From contig RCNN01000026.1 of assembly GCA_003667245.1 (NCBI GenBank), positions 62,001 through 126,000 on the forward strand: a DNA stretch of 64,000 bases, read 5' to 3'. The notes below the pieces were generated by a model. It was not told where the DNA came from. It ran no database searches and worked only from the letters and a program-made list of their open reading frames with translations. Shown here piece after piece: positions 23,934-36,316 of the stretch. The stretch is from Heterostelium multicystogenum. Taxonomy: Eukaryota > Evosea > Eumycetozoa > Acytosteliales > Acytosteliaceae. How positions within the stretch are numbered: the stretch's first letter is position 1; each line of letters starts with the position of its first letter. The translations under genes were made by a program, and so were the position numbers.

Positions 23934-26598
23934 TTAGAGAATTAGTAATAGGAGTTGAATTAAAATTGATATGCTAATTATGAAAAGTGATAGCATTAGG
24001 ATGACCTCTTTTCTAAAGAATCTACGTGATAGTAAACGAATCTGCTTGTTATCGGTCACTGCGTAAACTAGCTTGATTGGTAATCCAATTTCGTGCGAAG
24101 TGATTGGGAATTTCTCATCATCTAGTGGGTATTGGTAGGTATCGTAGACATTACATATTTTTGATCCATTGTATAGTTGTTTCTACCTTCGTCTGAAAGA
24201 CTTCCGTTTGGATTTCGGCTGGGTGAGAGCGACATCAGTGGATTTCCCTTTTTGAGGTGGTCTCACAGGTGATGAAAGTTGAGAGTGCTTTTGATGTGAT
24301 TGACTTAGACTTTGCGACATTGCTTCTATGTTACTCTTATGTTGCTGTTCGATCTTATTTATCTCAGGAATCAGCTCGAATTTGTAAATGACAGATAGTC
24401 GATTCAAAACAGTTTCTTTAACCTTGAGCGATACTGTATTCTTTGTGAGATGAGTCTCTACTAGATTCTTGACGCTAATAGACATATAGTTAGAGAACAT
24501 TGATAGTTTGTCTTGATTCTCTCTAATTCCATAGAAATTCAACTGTCTATCCAAATTTGTTAAAACTATTTTAATGAACAGTTAGTACATATCCAATCTT
24601 GACTATAGATTTATACCTACTATCTTTGGAAAGATTTGCATTTGTACTGCTGATGTTGTAGTCGTTAGATTTGTTGCTGAGTAGATGCTTGTCATGCTGA
24701 TCAATTTTTCTTAGTACAGATAGGATTGAAGGTTCCAAAAAATACATCCAACACTCTGCTAAATGAACGAAGATGAAGATCCAATGAGAAATCAAATGAT
24801 AACAAGGTTCTAAGGAGAAAACAATGAAAAAGATATATGAATAGAAATAGTAGTTGTCGATAATATACTGTTCACTGTAGTGGGTTGAGTTGTGCTGAGT
24901 TAGTTATGAATGAAGCAAATAGAAGACATGGAGTACATACGATATTTGGACAATCTGCTCATGATGGTGGAATGACAAAATTGATGGTTTCTTTTGCAGT
25001 GATCTTCGACGCCATGGTGTAAGATAGGCAGTCCACAGCTTAATTGTCTAAATATAAATAGATTAGGTCAATAATTGCAATTAACTTTGGGATTCCACAG
25101 GATAATACAATACTTGTTCCAATGGAAGTTGCGAATCGTTGGTGTCAAACTTCTCAAAGAATGATACAATGTTGGAAAACAAAGGATATCTCAGAGTATT
25201 GTAAAGTTGTGTGATAAAGACTTGATTCCGATTGTGTCTTAGCATATTCTTGGAAATGTGATAGCAATGTATATGATATATCTGTGTAGAATGCGTTTGG
25301 TTTCTTGTACTATTCATGTGCCCGATTGGTTAGTAGTGAGCCAGTAATATTACGCATCAATGTGATACCTACAGTTGATAATACAGTATAGAATTCCTGT
25401 GGCAAATGTGATACCATGAGATTGGTGATGTTGTGGCCAAGGTAGCATTCACATATTATTTTAAAGAAGGTGTGCGTTTGAATTTGATTGACTTCAATTG
25501 GCTTGATATTGCTGTTTGATCTTGTCGACTTGCTTAAATCGTAGAGTGGAAGGAAATAGTGTAGATAATCAATAAGTAGCTTTGTGTATATAGTTTTCTG
25601 TCGATCCAATGTTGCTGATTTCGATGTGGTTGGTGAAGTAAGAGCAGAGTTGGTCGAAGAGAGTAATCCACCTCGACCACTTGTATTTATGATGCTGCTG
25701 CTGCTACCTTGGTAGGAATAGGAAGGTACTCCAAAAATATATCTTTGACCCAAAGGAAGCGAGCCCTGCGAAATTAACGTTAGATTTATGTAAGAGCAGG
25801 CAAACGATGAATGTTCGCTAATACTTACGAAATAATCACCGAAAAGACCAAATGCAAAGAAATACAGCTGAAATATGTTAACAGTAATAAAGTTCTTTTG
25901 ATCGAAATATCATAGCCGTTGATGATGTTTGGTGATGCATATTGCTGTGACTGTGTTGTTTGAGATTGCTGTTGATTTATTATCTTTGTAAATAGCTTAA
26001 ATATAAATGTTTTCTATAGTAGATTGTATATAAGTAGATATCCAAGAATAGGATCTAAGCTTGCTACTTACAGGTACTCTGTCTATCGGGAAATTATAGA
26101 GATTCTGGGTATTTGAGAAATGAGACATCAAGAAACGAAAGCATAACGATTGTGAATTAAGTTGATTGAGTAAATCAGGGATATCATCATCTCCACACAA
26201 CCTTATGATACCCTTTGGATCAGATCTTTAGAGATGACATTACAAGAATAAGTAAGAGTCATTTAGTATATGCTATTCGTTGTTAGTAGTTACCCAAATA
26301 TCTTTCCAAGGAAAATAGGCCAGTCATGATGCAGTGCAGTAATCTCTATGTATTTGGTCAGAAGTTTCTTGAAGTCTCTAAGGTTATGGAATTCATATAG
26401 TGAACTGCTTGCACCGACCGACATAACGGAGTTACTCTGATGAAGTCCAGAAGAGGCTACTGGAGTTGTCAATGTCTTGCTGCTGCTGACGGTGGTATTA
26501 GTTGAGTTAATACTAACACCACTGTTATTGTTATTGCTATTTATAGAGGTATTATTATTATTATTATTATTAATACTTGTATTGAACATCGCGATCAT
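23934..26598 (-). CDS. smpd4: SMPD4/nSMase3-like membrane protein
   Basis: Read from ATG 26598 as several exons with introns of about 60-100 bp. Recognisable segments are WPIFLGKIFG, LLIDYLHYFLPLYD, FFKIICECYLGH, LPQEFYTVLSTV, LRYPLFSNIVSFFEKF, IKLWTAYLTPWRR, MYFLEPSILSVLRKID, FPITSHEIGLPIKLVYAV and a C-terminal hydrophobic segment (VILMLSLFIISISILIQLLL) just before the stop at 23934. Known: SMPD4 (neutral sphingomyelinase 3, ER and nuclear envelope) shows the same order: YLxxFLP, trptophan-rich WLxYLxPWR, EIxxLVRxLF, tail anchor. An Asn/Ser-rich insert is present near the N-terminus. Catalytic competence cannot be judged. One break near 25040-25080 is noted. The first exon may be missing. 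Confidence 0.65.
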
Positions 26599-26725
26599 TC
26601 GACTAAAAACAAGTTAATTTTGCAATGTTTGATTTTGCTATTTCTGATTCAACTTGTTTTTTACAAATTCTTAAATATTAGTCTAACTTCATTGAAATAA
26701 ATATTACGACGAGTAATGTGCATTC
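26599..26725. other. Short intergenic
   Basis: Spacer between the GATA gene stop and the SMPD4-like start. A TTTTTAG acceptor lies directly before the SMPD4-like ATG, so a 5' exon of that gene might lie here, but none is evident. Confidence 0.35.
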
Positions 26726-28835
26726 TCAGGTTATATGTTCAAATTTTTTTATTATTTTTATTACAAAGATGTACCGTTCATTATTTGGAATTTGAGATTG
26801 TGCGTTTACACCGAATGGGTCATCATTGTCGATGTTTTGTAGGTATTGGTGATAGTGTTGCATATCGATATTGTACGAAGGCACAGAGTAGGAGTCCATC
26901 ATGTTGTTGGAGGAATGGGAATCAAAAGCCAAGATAGATGACTCACTTTGTTGGTTTGAGAATGCTATGGCACCATTACCACCAACATACTCCGTGCATG
27001 ATATTGGGAGGTAAGGTATTTATGTAGCCTTCGTCATTGAAATAGTCACTCATGTTTTTGTAGTTATTGATATCGTGTGTATCGTTCATCGTATAAGTGG
27101 CGTCAGAAGATAGGTCCGGTAGTTTCAGATCAACTACGATATCGTCCATGGTATTATTATTGTCGAGTGGAGGTGAAATTTGCATATATTCATTTCCAAA
27201 AGAAGTAGTAGGCAGGGAAATAGTCGATTGTGTTTGTAGCTCAACATTGGTAGACATAGTTGTCGATGGAAAATTGCTTTGGGGAGAGAAGAAAAGGTTT
27301 TGGCATTCGGTATCTGTGGTTTGTACAAGATTATTTACAGTGGATTCAGCAAAATGTGTATCCATAACCATATTGCCTTCGGGGGATTCAACCTTGATAT
27401 TAATTGGTATTGATAGGTTTGGCACAGATTGAGAAATGAATGGAAGTTTGCATCTATTGGTGAACTATCTTCCATTACCGAGCAGCTTTCTGTAGAGTTT
27501 GGACATACAAGAGGTTTGACTCATATGCATAAACTTGTTGTCCTCGGAGGAGCACAGAATAACCATGACCCGAAAATTGGACTTAAAGGGCTTCTATTGG
27601 AAAAATTGATATTTGAATTAAGGTTGTTTTCATCATCAATAGGAAGAGTAGGTACATATTGAAGATGGAGTTGTTTGAAAACTTGGTTGAATATTGCAGG
27701 TTGATGACGACAGTGAGTGAGTCAGAGTGTTGGTTGTGGTTGTTTGAATTTGAAGAGGAACTGCTATTATTAGTGGAATTGTTTTTGATTTGTTTTTTAC
27801 TCTTGGAGCTCTTGGAACTCTTTGAACTCTTTTTGGAATGACTTTTTTATAACACTTCCACTAGGTACATGGCTGTGAGATCCACTGCCACTATGGTTAT
27901 ATTGGTGAAAGGTGTGTGTTTTCGATGATTTGCTCTTTTTGCTACCTTTTGGGTGGTCTTACACTGGTAGTACTAGCTAGAGGATTTGAATTATTAGATA
28001 CCAGGCTATTTCCATTTATCTGAAGAGATGAATCAGAACTAAAAGAGGGGGTGAATTCAGTGTTTCCTGGAGTGGATATTGGAGGGAAAGTTTCAAAACC
28101 CTCCATTGTAGAATTTGGCAATACTATTGGGAAGGTAGAACCATGTAATTGACCTCCATTTTTTAGTTTAATTTGTTCTAGCTTTCATTTTTTTAGCAAA
28201 AGATAGCCCACATGCATTACACAATCTAAATTTTAATTGAAATTAGATATAAATATGTAAAACGATTAAAATATTATACATACGTTGCTGGCCATCTGGA
28301 CCTTTTCTCCATTCTGGAGTGGTTTTGGTTTTAACATTATAACAATATAAATTTTCTTTATTCATATTTGAGCTTCTTCTTCTATGAGTCTATAAAATAT
28401 TAGTATTTTATTAATTCAAATTTAATTAAAAGAATCTTACTCTTTTTAATGGAATATTCTCTAATACAGTACTTAATGAACCACTGTTTGTTTGGACTGT
28501 CACTGGAACAAGTACATCTTGGAATGGTTTTCTTTTTTATTGGAGTTACCAACAGGGAAGGGGTGGGGTGGGGGTAGAGGTGGTAGGTGAAGTTGATGAT
28601 GGAGATGCGTCACAAAGATTGGTGAAGTTTCCTGAGGAATTTTGTTTTGCCAAGACAGTGGTAGGTGATGCTCCTATTGAGGTTTCATTTGGGAGGCTTG
28701 TTTGAGGAAAATTTACTACGGAATTAGGAGTTGAAATATTGGGATTATTTTTGTAGTAATTATCAAAGTTGGATCCTCAACAGAACAAAGAACATCTCCT
28801 TTTTGTTTTTCTGAAGAATGTTGTTGTATTGACAT
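26726..28835 (-). CDS. GATA-type zinc-finger transcription factor
   Basis: ATG 28835 (MSIQQHSSEKQ). A Ser/Thr/Pro-rich leader precedes the finger, which is split by an intron (about 28226-28284): LYCYNVKTKTTPEWRKGPDG on one side and LCNACGLSFAKK on the other. Known: GATA fingers are CxxC-x17-CxxC with TPxWRxGPxG and LCNACG, so the family call is firm. Odd: the second Cys position (28333-28335) reads Val. Downstream are a Ser/Lys-rich basic segment and a long Ser/Thr/Asn/Asp-rich region (KVESPEGNMVMDT, DDIVVDLKLPDLSSDATY) that may be an activation domain. Frame breaks near 28170, 27960, 27700, 27480 and 27000 are judged indels. The closest dictyostelid gta gene was not determined. Confidence 0.8.
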
Positions 28836-29165
28836 TGATATTAAAAAAAATTAATTAAATTTAAATATCTGAAAAAATCAATATTGGCTCTTATATATTT
28901 TCAACTTTTAGAATAAAATATAGAATCTAATTAGTTTAATTAATTGATTGAATCTTAGGGAAAGTAAACCAAGATATTTAATAAATAATAATGTTATCAT
29001 AAATAATAATAAAATATAACTTAAATAAAATTCTTAAATTAATTAAATATACATAAATTATAATATATACAAAAATTAACTAATAATAAATATATATTGA
29101 ATTGAAAATAATAGTTTTTATATAATAATATATTATACTATATAGTAAATGTTTAATAGAATTGA
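28836..29165. other. AT-rich 5' flank of the GATA gene
   Basis: Over 80 percent A/T by eye, with TAATAA and TATATA runs and no open frame. It probably carries the promoter of the GATA factor. Confidence 0.5.
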
Positions 29166-29372
29166 TTGATAAACTTTTACAAAACTGAGAGTTTTAAAGT
29201 TCTTGGATGTACTTTGGTTGGTTTAAAAAATTTACTTTGGGAAGTGGGATGCGAACAACCAATCCAGAATGAGCTACTAATCTACTCTACGGATGACTCT
29301 AAAAGTTTCAAATTGAATTGGACGACTCCAATGAAACCAATGGATCTTGTAAAATTTGCTGAGTTGATTTGA
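29166..29372 (+). pseudogene. Orphan coding-like fragment
   Basis: An open frame without an ATG start reads GLKNLLWEVGCEQPIQNELL then STDDSKSFKLNWTTPMKPMD and stops at 29370. Its base composition is richer in GC than the flanks and it looks protein-like, but no family is recognised. It could be a gene remnant, a lone exon or chance. Confidence 0.3.
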
Positions 29373-31762
29373 AAAACCAGAGACCAGAGTGGTTTGGTGA
29401 AGTTGTTTAATGTATTGGTTGGTTGAAACTTTAGCGTAAAATAAACAACTTAATGTTATGTATTTTAATTTTTTTAATCCTAGTGAAGTAAATGTCAGGG
29501 TTGGTGGTGTGCAAGGTGAAAAATTCGGTTGTTTAAAAGATGTTAGGGTGGTGTGGGGTTTTAAGTCAGTGATAAGAGGTGTGTTAATATTTGTGTGAGA
29601 GTATTTGATAATATTCGTATCTAATACAATCGTTTTTTTATATTAAACTTTTTGAAACTAGAAGTAGAGCAGTAATTGTATATTAAAATTATCTGTATTT
29701 GATTAAACTACAAAATTCAATCACTTTATAAATTGACTATGTGTTAATCTCTAACTCTATTTATATTTATATTTGGTTATTTATTATTATTATTTCTATT
29801 TGTTATTTTTATTTATATTGTTATTATATTTGTATATAGAAGGTGGTAACAAAAACAATTAAAATGAATAGTTTGTTTTTTCCTTGGTGTTGTTAATTGT
29901 TAAACTTGGGGTTTGTCCTCTGCTGTCAAACTAATACCACACAGGCTCATATGCATATGATATTATTAATGAGCATGAGGTGGAAGATGTCTTTTTCCAA
30001 AGTTTAATTCTAAAGAAAGTGGTGTGTGTGTGTGTGTGTTAATTAAGTGTTTAGAAGAATTAAGCAGCTGCTTTGCTCTGAGTGAAGTGTGTGTAGCTAA
30101 CAATTCTAATTTTTATTCTATATTTTGTATAATATTCATTGAGAGTGTGAGTTGGATTGTTGACATGTTACTTTTAAGAAAACAACAATTAATTGAAAGG
30201 TAACAACACCTCATTCACCAGAAATGGTGGTCTTGAAAAATAATAAACCAGTGGTTTGTAAAAATAAAAAATCATAAGTGACCTCAGAGAAAAGGGTATT
30301 GTTTTTACCCAATGTTGAGAGACAACTGTAGAATGAAACAAAGTGACATGTCATACCTCTCGCCCTCATTGAGGTTAAGAAGAAGGACTCTAACAAACTA
30401 ACCACACTAATGTATTCATATCATTACTCCTTTTCTATACCTCGTTGACAACCCCACCCGTTAAATTCTGAATAAAAATCACTTAGAATGCGCAATTCAA
30501 TTAGAAACAATATAGGTTTTTTTTATAAATTACCAACATTGGTAATTTTTGTTTTTTTCCTTTTTTAGATAAAAATCAAAAAAACCTACATTGTTTTAAA
30601 ATCTGTTATGGCACAAATGTTTATTAAAATGACGAATAATTATTACCTTAAAAAGAACTAATCTATTAAAATGTTAATTTCTGTTTTAATTTAAATAAAA
30701 AACAAACAAAAAAAATAGTTTATTGTATTTATTATTATAATAATAAACAAGTAAAAGGATCATATCATTGAGACTGATGAAGATGAAATATAAAATTCTC
30801 ATTCAATGTATTTATCTTACCAGAGAATAAGTTCTTCAAACAGTATACAAAGTTTTGTTTTCAATAACATAACAAAAAATGTGTCATAATGATTCCAAAA
30901 TTTAGAAAAGTAGGTGTAAATGATTTGAGTTTTAGTAATAAATATTTCATCATGGTATTACAAAAAAAAAGAAAAATATTTATTCCCAAAACTCTCATTT
31001 TGTTTAAAGTGATTAAGAATTTAAGAAATTTATGGAATTCTGATGTTTTTGTATTTGTATATTGTTCTTTTTGTGATGAAATTGTCATTATTAGTATTTT
31101 TGTCCAAAGGCGAAATGAATTGATTATTATTGAAAGTTCTAATTTGGAAATATTTCTTTAAAGTCACTGTAGACTAAATACTATTTTCTAAAAATTGTTT
31201 AATGAATGGTATCAATTCAATGAATTTTGTTGTTTTTAAAATCTTTAAACAAAGGAATTCTATAATATGTTTACTAAGTTTAAAATCTGTTGTAACAACT
31301 GTGACAATCAAAAATCAAGTATAAAATAAATTTTAAAACCCAAAAATTGTCAAAATCTATTTATATAACAAATTATCATAAAATTAATAGATTATCTAGA
31401 TTCTTTATGTATTTTTTTTCTAAATAATTATTAATAATAACTATAAAGTCTTGTTTTTTTAATTTCAAAAATAAAACCATTATTAACTGTTTGAAACAAA
31501 TAAATGTGAATGTGTCTTGTTTTTAATTTCCATAGATTTTCAAGAATGAAGTTTCTTTTTTAATTTTTGATTATTTTTAAAAAAACAAAAAGCAAACATA
31601 CGTGCTTAATTAAATCTTGAATGGTGACAATAAAATACTAATAATAATAAACAGAGATTTTTCATTCATTCATTCACTTCATTGGTGAATATAACATAGT
31701 AATAAAGAATACCTATCATTTTAATATATTAAAAACATATACAATATACAACAAGACAAACA
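29373..31762. other. 2.4-kb intergenic region upstream of ube2w
   Basis: No convincing gene. It includes a GT dinucleotide repeat (about 30019-30039), a palindromic CATATGCATATG at about 29948 and a large hairpin (30505-30596, listed separately). ORFs on both strands around 30861-31161 overlap each other and have random AT-driven composition. Confidence 0.5.
30505..30596. repeat. Nested inverted repeat (92 bp)
   Basis: Outer arms at 30505-30523 and 30578-30596 match over 18 of 19 bases. An inner perfect 10-bp pair (30527-30536 with 30539-30548, AAATTACCAA) has a 2-nt loop. The arrangement would fold as two stacked hairpins in DNA or RNA. Confidence 0.65.
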
Positions 31763-32370
31763 ATGGCATCGGCTAGATATACAAGAAGATTACAAAAGGA
31801 GTTATTGGATTTAAAAGAAACACCACCAACTGGTATCAAAGTTGAAATAGCTGATGATTTCGAACGTTGGGTTATCTCTATGGATGGAACACCAGGTTCA
31901 CTATATCAGAATGAGAAGTTTAAACTCCAGTTTAGATTCAATTCAGGTTATCCATTAGAGGCACCAGAAGTTATCTTCATTGGTAATCCACCTGTACATC
32001 CACATATATACGGCAACGGTCATATTTGTTTATCAATTTGTACGTATTCTCATTTACAGTTGCAATTCATACGCCTATTAATATCAGATCAACGATGGTT
32101 GTTTCATCTTACCACAGTATACGATAATTGGAGTCCTGCATTGACAGTTTCATCTATTTGTTTAAGTATTCTAAGTATGCTCAGTAGTTGTACTGAAAGA
32201 GTAAGACCAGTCGACGACTCAGTATATGTTGCAAGATCAATCGGAAAGAGTCCTAAAGATACAAGGTATGTTAGCTTTACTTAAAATATTTATAAACCCA
32301 ACGATAAGGCAGCTAATAATGATTTTATCTTTATATTAATAGATGGATGTTTCACGATGATACAGTATAG
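31763..32370 (+). CDS. ube2w: Ubiquitin-conjugating enzyme E2 W
   Basis: Exons 31763-32039, 32118-32265 and 32343-32370 join in phase to 150 aa, the same size as animal UBE2W. The product starts MASARYTRRLQKELLDLKE. It has the E2 fold with PPVHPHIYGNGHICLS (catalytic Cys in HICLS, HPH variant of HPN) followed across intron 1 by LYDNWSPALTVSSICLSILS, and ends RWMFHDDT. Known: UBE2W is the unusual E2 that mono-ubiquitinates protein N-termini; its HPH motif and short disordered tail are diagnostic, and both are seen. No frameshift is needed, so this is one of the cleanest genes here. Confidence 0.95.
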
Positions 32371-32693
32371 CCTTAGAAATCTAAGATATACAACTTGATC
32401 AGTAACAATTCGAACAATTAAACAATAATAATTTAATATTTATTATTCTATCCTATAAACATATTTAGAATATAATATTATAGTATAAAAACAATGACAA
32501 TTTATGTAATATATAAGATAAGACAATAGAAAGTGCATATATTTATCATATAATAATACGTTATTATTCATGTCATTGTTTATTTTATTTGAGTGATCTA
32601 CTTGTGAACATATTTATGTATTCATTGGCCTCTCTGAGGAATATGATATTTGAAGAGGTGTCAGATAACATTGTCAACCCATTAATCCTGTAG
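32371..32693. other. Intergenic between convergent genes
   Basis: AT-rich 3' flanks of ube2w (+) and the large polyQ gene (-). No gene is seen. Confidence 0.5.
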
Positions 32694-35600
32694 TTAATAG
32701 AGTTTTTGAACTAATTTCTTATTCTCATTGGGATCTAGTTTGAGGGGAGTTGAAGAAGATGAAGAATCTACTAACATTGGATCCAACTGTAAAACTATTG
32801 TCATCGACTGCGGTTCCTCTTTTTCTCTGTTATTCACAGAATGTGCATGTCTGTATGATAACTCTATGAACTCTTGTAAAATTGTGAGACACAATTTTCC
32901 TAATTGTCACATTCGATGATATCAGACCCTCAATGATTGATGACAATCTGTCCTTTGATGAAGGAATTGAGGATGTCAAATGATAGATTGTCTTTGTCAC
33001 GTCTTTCAAGTGTACTAGCGATTAGTTGGTACTGAAGAAGCTGAATGGCATCTGGATACAGGTAGATAGAGTCAATAGAAAGTGAAATGATATCTCCTGA
33101 TAAATCTGTCAATCCACATATTTTTTGTAAGAGTATCAAAAGATTTGAACTCAAATAGTTGCTGCTATTGTTGTTGCTATTGTTGTTGTTGATAATTGGA
33201 GAAGTAATGGCTGAAAGATCAAATTGTGTATTGCTGTTATTGTTTAGCGTAAATGAGGGTGGTATTTTGTTGGATAAAGACGATTTAATCATCTTAAGTA
33301 CCTTGTCTAGCTGTGATATATTGCTTCTAAGTATCTCTTCTATCAAGATGATAGAGTTGTTGCAGTTACTCTCTATATTATTGTTGTGTATGGTTAACTG
33401 TAAGAATAATGAATCCAATATAGATGAGGTTGATATGATTTTCTCTTTGACGAGGAAGCGAATGAACTGTGCTGAAGTATCGGATACAATTGGATCCAAT
33501 AATGAGTTGTAAATTAGATTCAATCTTGTTGAGTTCCAATAGTTCTTTAGTGGTTGGTTCTGTGGATTCGATCCTAATTGAATGAGTTCCAGAAGCCTTA
33601 TGGAAAGTAATTTAGATTTACAATCGGACGATGCAGACAATGAAAGGATTCTATCTAATGTTGAATGGTTGTCAATTAAAATCTTTAAAAAGAAGTTTGA
33701 AAGCTCCATTTGTCTGTTGCCAAATGTTGTTGCTTGGGATGATGTTGTTGGTCTTTGTTGTAGGATTGTGATTAAAATTTGAAGTAGATTATTTACACTT
33801 GTTGATGGAAGAAACAGGCTAGTGAGTGATGTTGAAGTAGTAGAGGTGAAATAGGGTGATGAAAATAGTTGGTCCAAAACCAAGGTACTATCTAGTAGCT
33901 CGATCAATGAATTTGTGACGCTTTTGATGACCAATCGATGACTGCTAAATCTACGCAAAACGAAATATATATAATCTAAAAAGATATTGCCGCCATTCGA
34001 TCCTTCTTCTTCAAATTGTTCCTGTTCATTGATTATTGCCATGTTGCTGTTGCTGATGTTGTTGATTTCAATGTTGCTATTGTTTTCACAACTAAGGTTA
34101 AAAAGTATCCTCACTAGTTGTTTTGAATATGGAGATTGACTTGGAATCGAATTGGTTTGGTTGTAACTCGAGCTGTCCAAGATAGGTAAACAAGAAAATC
34201 TTGGTGATGTCCTGCATGTCCTGTGGCATATGCTGATAGAGTAGGAGCAGCTGCCTGCAACGCCAAAATTGATCAGTTATCGATGATGAGCTTGATGTAA
34301 AAGTCAGTGTCGACCTCCAATATTGTCCCCATATCTTATAAACTTTGCTTTGAGTATCGCTTCTATATGATTCAAGTGACTTGATAAAGTTTTCAAATCG
34401 TTTTGATTCCATCGACCAGTTGTCTTGGAGTGTAATATCCATTCAAACCAAACCGGTAGTTCACACCAAACAAGAGAACGTTCAAATTGGCGCCATAGAA
34501 TATCTTTTTCAAAAGCAATTCGGTATTGAATCGAACATTATCGTTGTCTTCACATCCAACAAACTGGAAAATAGCGGGTAAGAAGTGATTTTGCAATATG
34601 ACTACGTTGTCTGTATTATCATGATTCCATTTGATTAATATCTCAATCAACCTTATGATCTGTCAATAAGTAAGCAATTAGTATGTTGGCAATTCATTGA
34701 AGTGTAATTAACTTGATCCATTTAAAACATACCTTATCAATACTATTGGATTCTATTAAACTTTGGAGCAATCTATGAGTATGTGTCACTTTGTTTATAT
34801 TTAAAAAAGTAATATTGAATAATTTCATTGAAGCCATCAATACCGCTGCTGGCGCTGGACGCAGTAGTACTATTGGAAGTTCCGAGGGTAACCACTAAAA
34901 TGGGTACAATGGATTGAATTAAAACCTGTAAGCTCTTGAGTGAGTTGTTCTGTTTGGTTGGATCGAGTGTCTTGTATGTTATCTGGAATATCTGTATGAT
35001 ATGCTGCTTGATGATTGTCTTTAAAGCAGATTCAATGTCTTGCTGCTTCTTTTTGCTGTTGTTGTCTTTTTCCAAAGACTGCTGTTGTTGTTGGTGATTG
35101 TTATAGATTTGCTTCAAGTTTGGATAGGATTTAAATGGAGATTGCAACAGACTTTGAAAGTAAATATTCAAAACCATCTCATTGCTATATTTCAGTAATG
35201 AAGTTATCCACCTTGTAAGATGGAATTGATTGTACTTGAAAAAGCATGCTAAATTTACAGTTGTTAAGTCAGAGAGTATCTGTAACTTGATAGAGTCTGA
35301 CGTATTGCTATTTGATCTAAGTTGTTGATACTGTTGTAATTGCTGTTGCTGTTGTTGCTGTTGCTGTTGTTGATTATTGTAGCTGTTATAATTATTAAAC
35401 TTCTTATGTTTCTTATCATATGAATTATATTTATTTTGACCAAAATGATGCTGCTGTTGTTGTTGCTGTTGCTGTTGCTTCTGAAGTATGAGGCTATAGC
35501 TGGCGTTGTCTCTAATTATATCTTTAAACATGTAGAATGGTGCAGATTTTGAATGGTAGATCAATGAATTGGTTACCATCAGCTCAGCAATAGTGTAGAT

Positions 35601-36125
35601 CACAGTGATTATATACTCTGGTCGATGCATAATGAATGATATCAATATGATATCAAATAACCTTGGCACTATTAATCCACTGCTATTATTGTTGTTTTGT
35701 TTATTACTGTTGCTGTTTGGATTGTTACTGTTACAACTGTTGGTTGCGGTTGACAATGATGAAGAAGAGGAGTAGAATAGCTTGATAATTTGAGCAAGGT
35801 TGTTCTTAAAATTGGTATCACCAGATGAACATTTCAGCCAGTGTTTTATCAGGTCATCTGCCTGGTCGACTAGTACAGGCAGTGGAGTGCTTCTCTGTAT
35901 CTCATTTCTAAGCCTCTCTTTCTTAAAAAACAAACTATTACTTTGTTCTAGCTCTGCAATATCAACAGTCATCATTTTACTTTGTTGCTGCTGCTCTTGC
36001 TGATGAGGTTGTTTTTGAACATCACTAGTGAAGTTCTCATCATCGAGTCTCTTCTTTTTCAAAACTTTATTCTCATCATCTTGATATAAACTGCTACTAT
36101 TACTATTGATATTGTTTGTATTCAT
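32694..36125 (-). CDS. Large helical protein with polyQ tracts, unassigned
   Basis: ATG 36125 (MNTNNINSNSSSLYQDD) is chosen because the frame upstream is low-complexity YI-repeat. About 1,050 aa across a few introns (near 34200-34260 and 34660-34760) and a break near 32925. Segments such as LPVLVDQADDLIKHWLKC, RLFDIILISFIMHRPEYIIT, NYWNSTRLNLIYNSLLDPIV and LFNLSCENNS look like helical HEAT-type repeats. Two glutamine tracts (about 35340-35375 and 35446-35480) and Asn/Ser runs are simple-sequence insertions common in dictyostelids. The domain style recalls Integrator or Mediator subunits, but I cannot name one. No catalytic motif is seen. Confidence 0.6.
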
Positions 36126-36316
36126 ATCTATGTCATGTATATGTATGTATATATATATATCTTTACTCGAGATATGATATGTTATGATCACACATATATA
36201 TTTATATGGATCATAAAACTTCAAAAACCAAAAGATAATGAAAATATACTAATATTAAGTGTGAACATAATGTGAGTGGAGTAACACTCTATTTTTTTTA
36301 ATTTTTGTTGTTGATT
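36126..36316. other. Short intergenic
   Basis: TA repeats near 36150-36175; promoter of the polyQ gene and 3' flank of the ankyrin-headpiece gene. Confidence 0.4.

Noticed and set aside
27097..27841. Plus-strand ORFs of 111, 77 and 60 aa
   Set aside because: They are shadows antisense to the Ser/Thr-rich GATA-factor tail, whose minus-strand frames read far more naturally.
30211..30405. 64-aa minus-strand ORF upstream of ube2w
   Set aside because: No conserved look, and it lies in spacer with repeats; not supported.
30861..31161. Overlapping ORFs on both strands
   Set aside because: Both are AT-driven and mutually overlapping; neither resembles a protein family.
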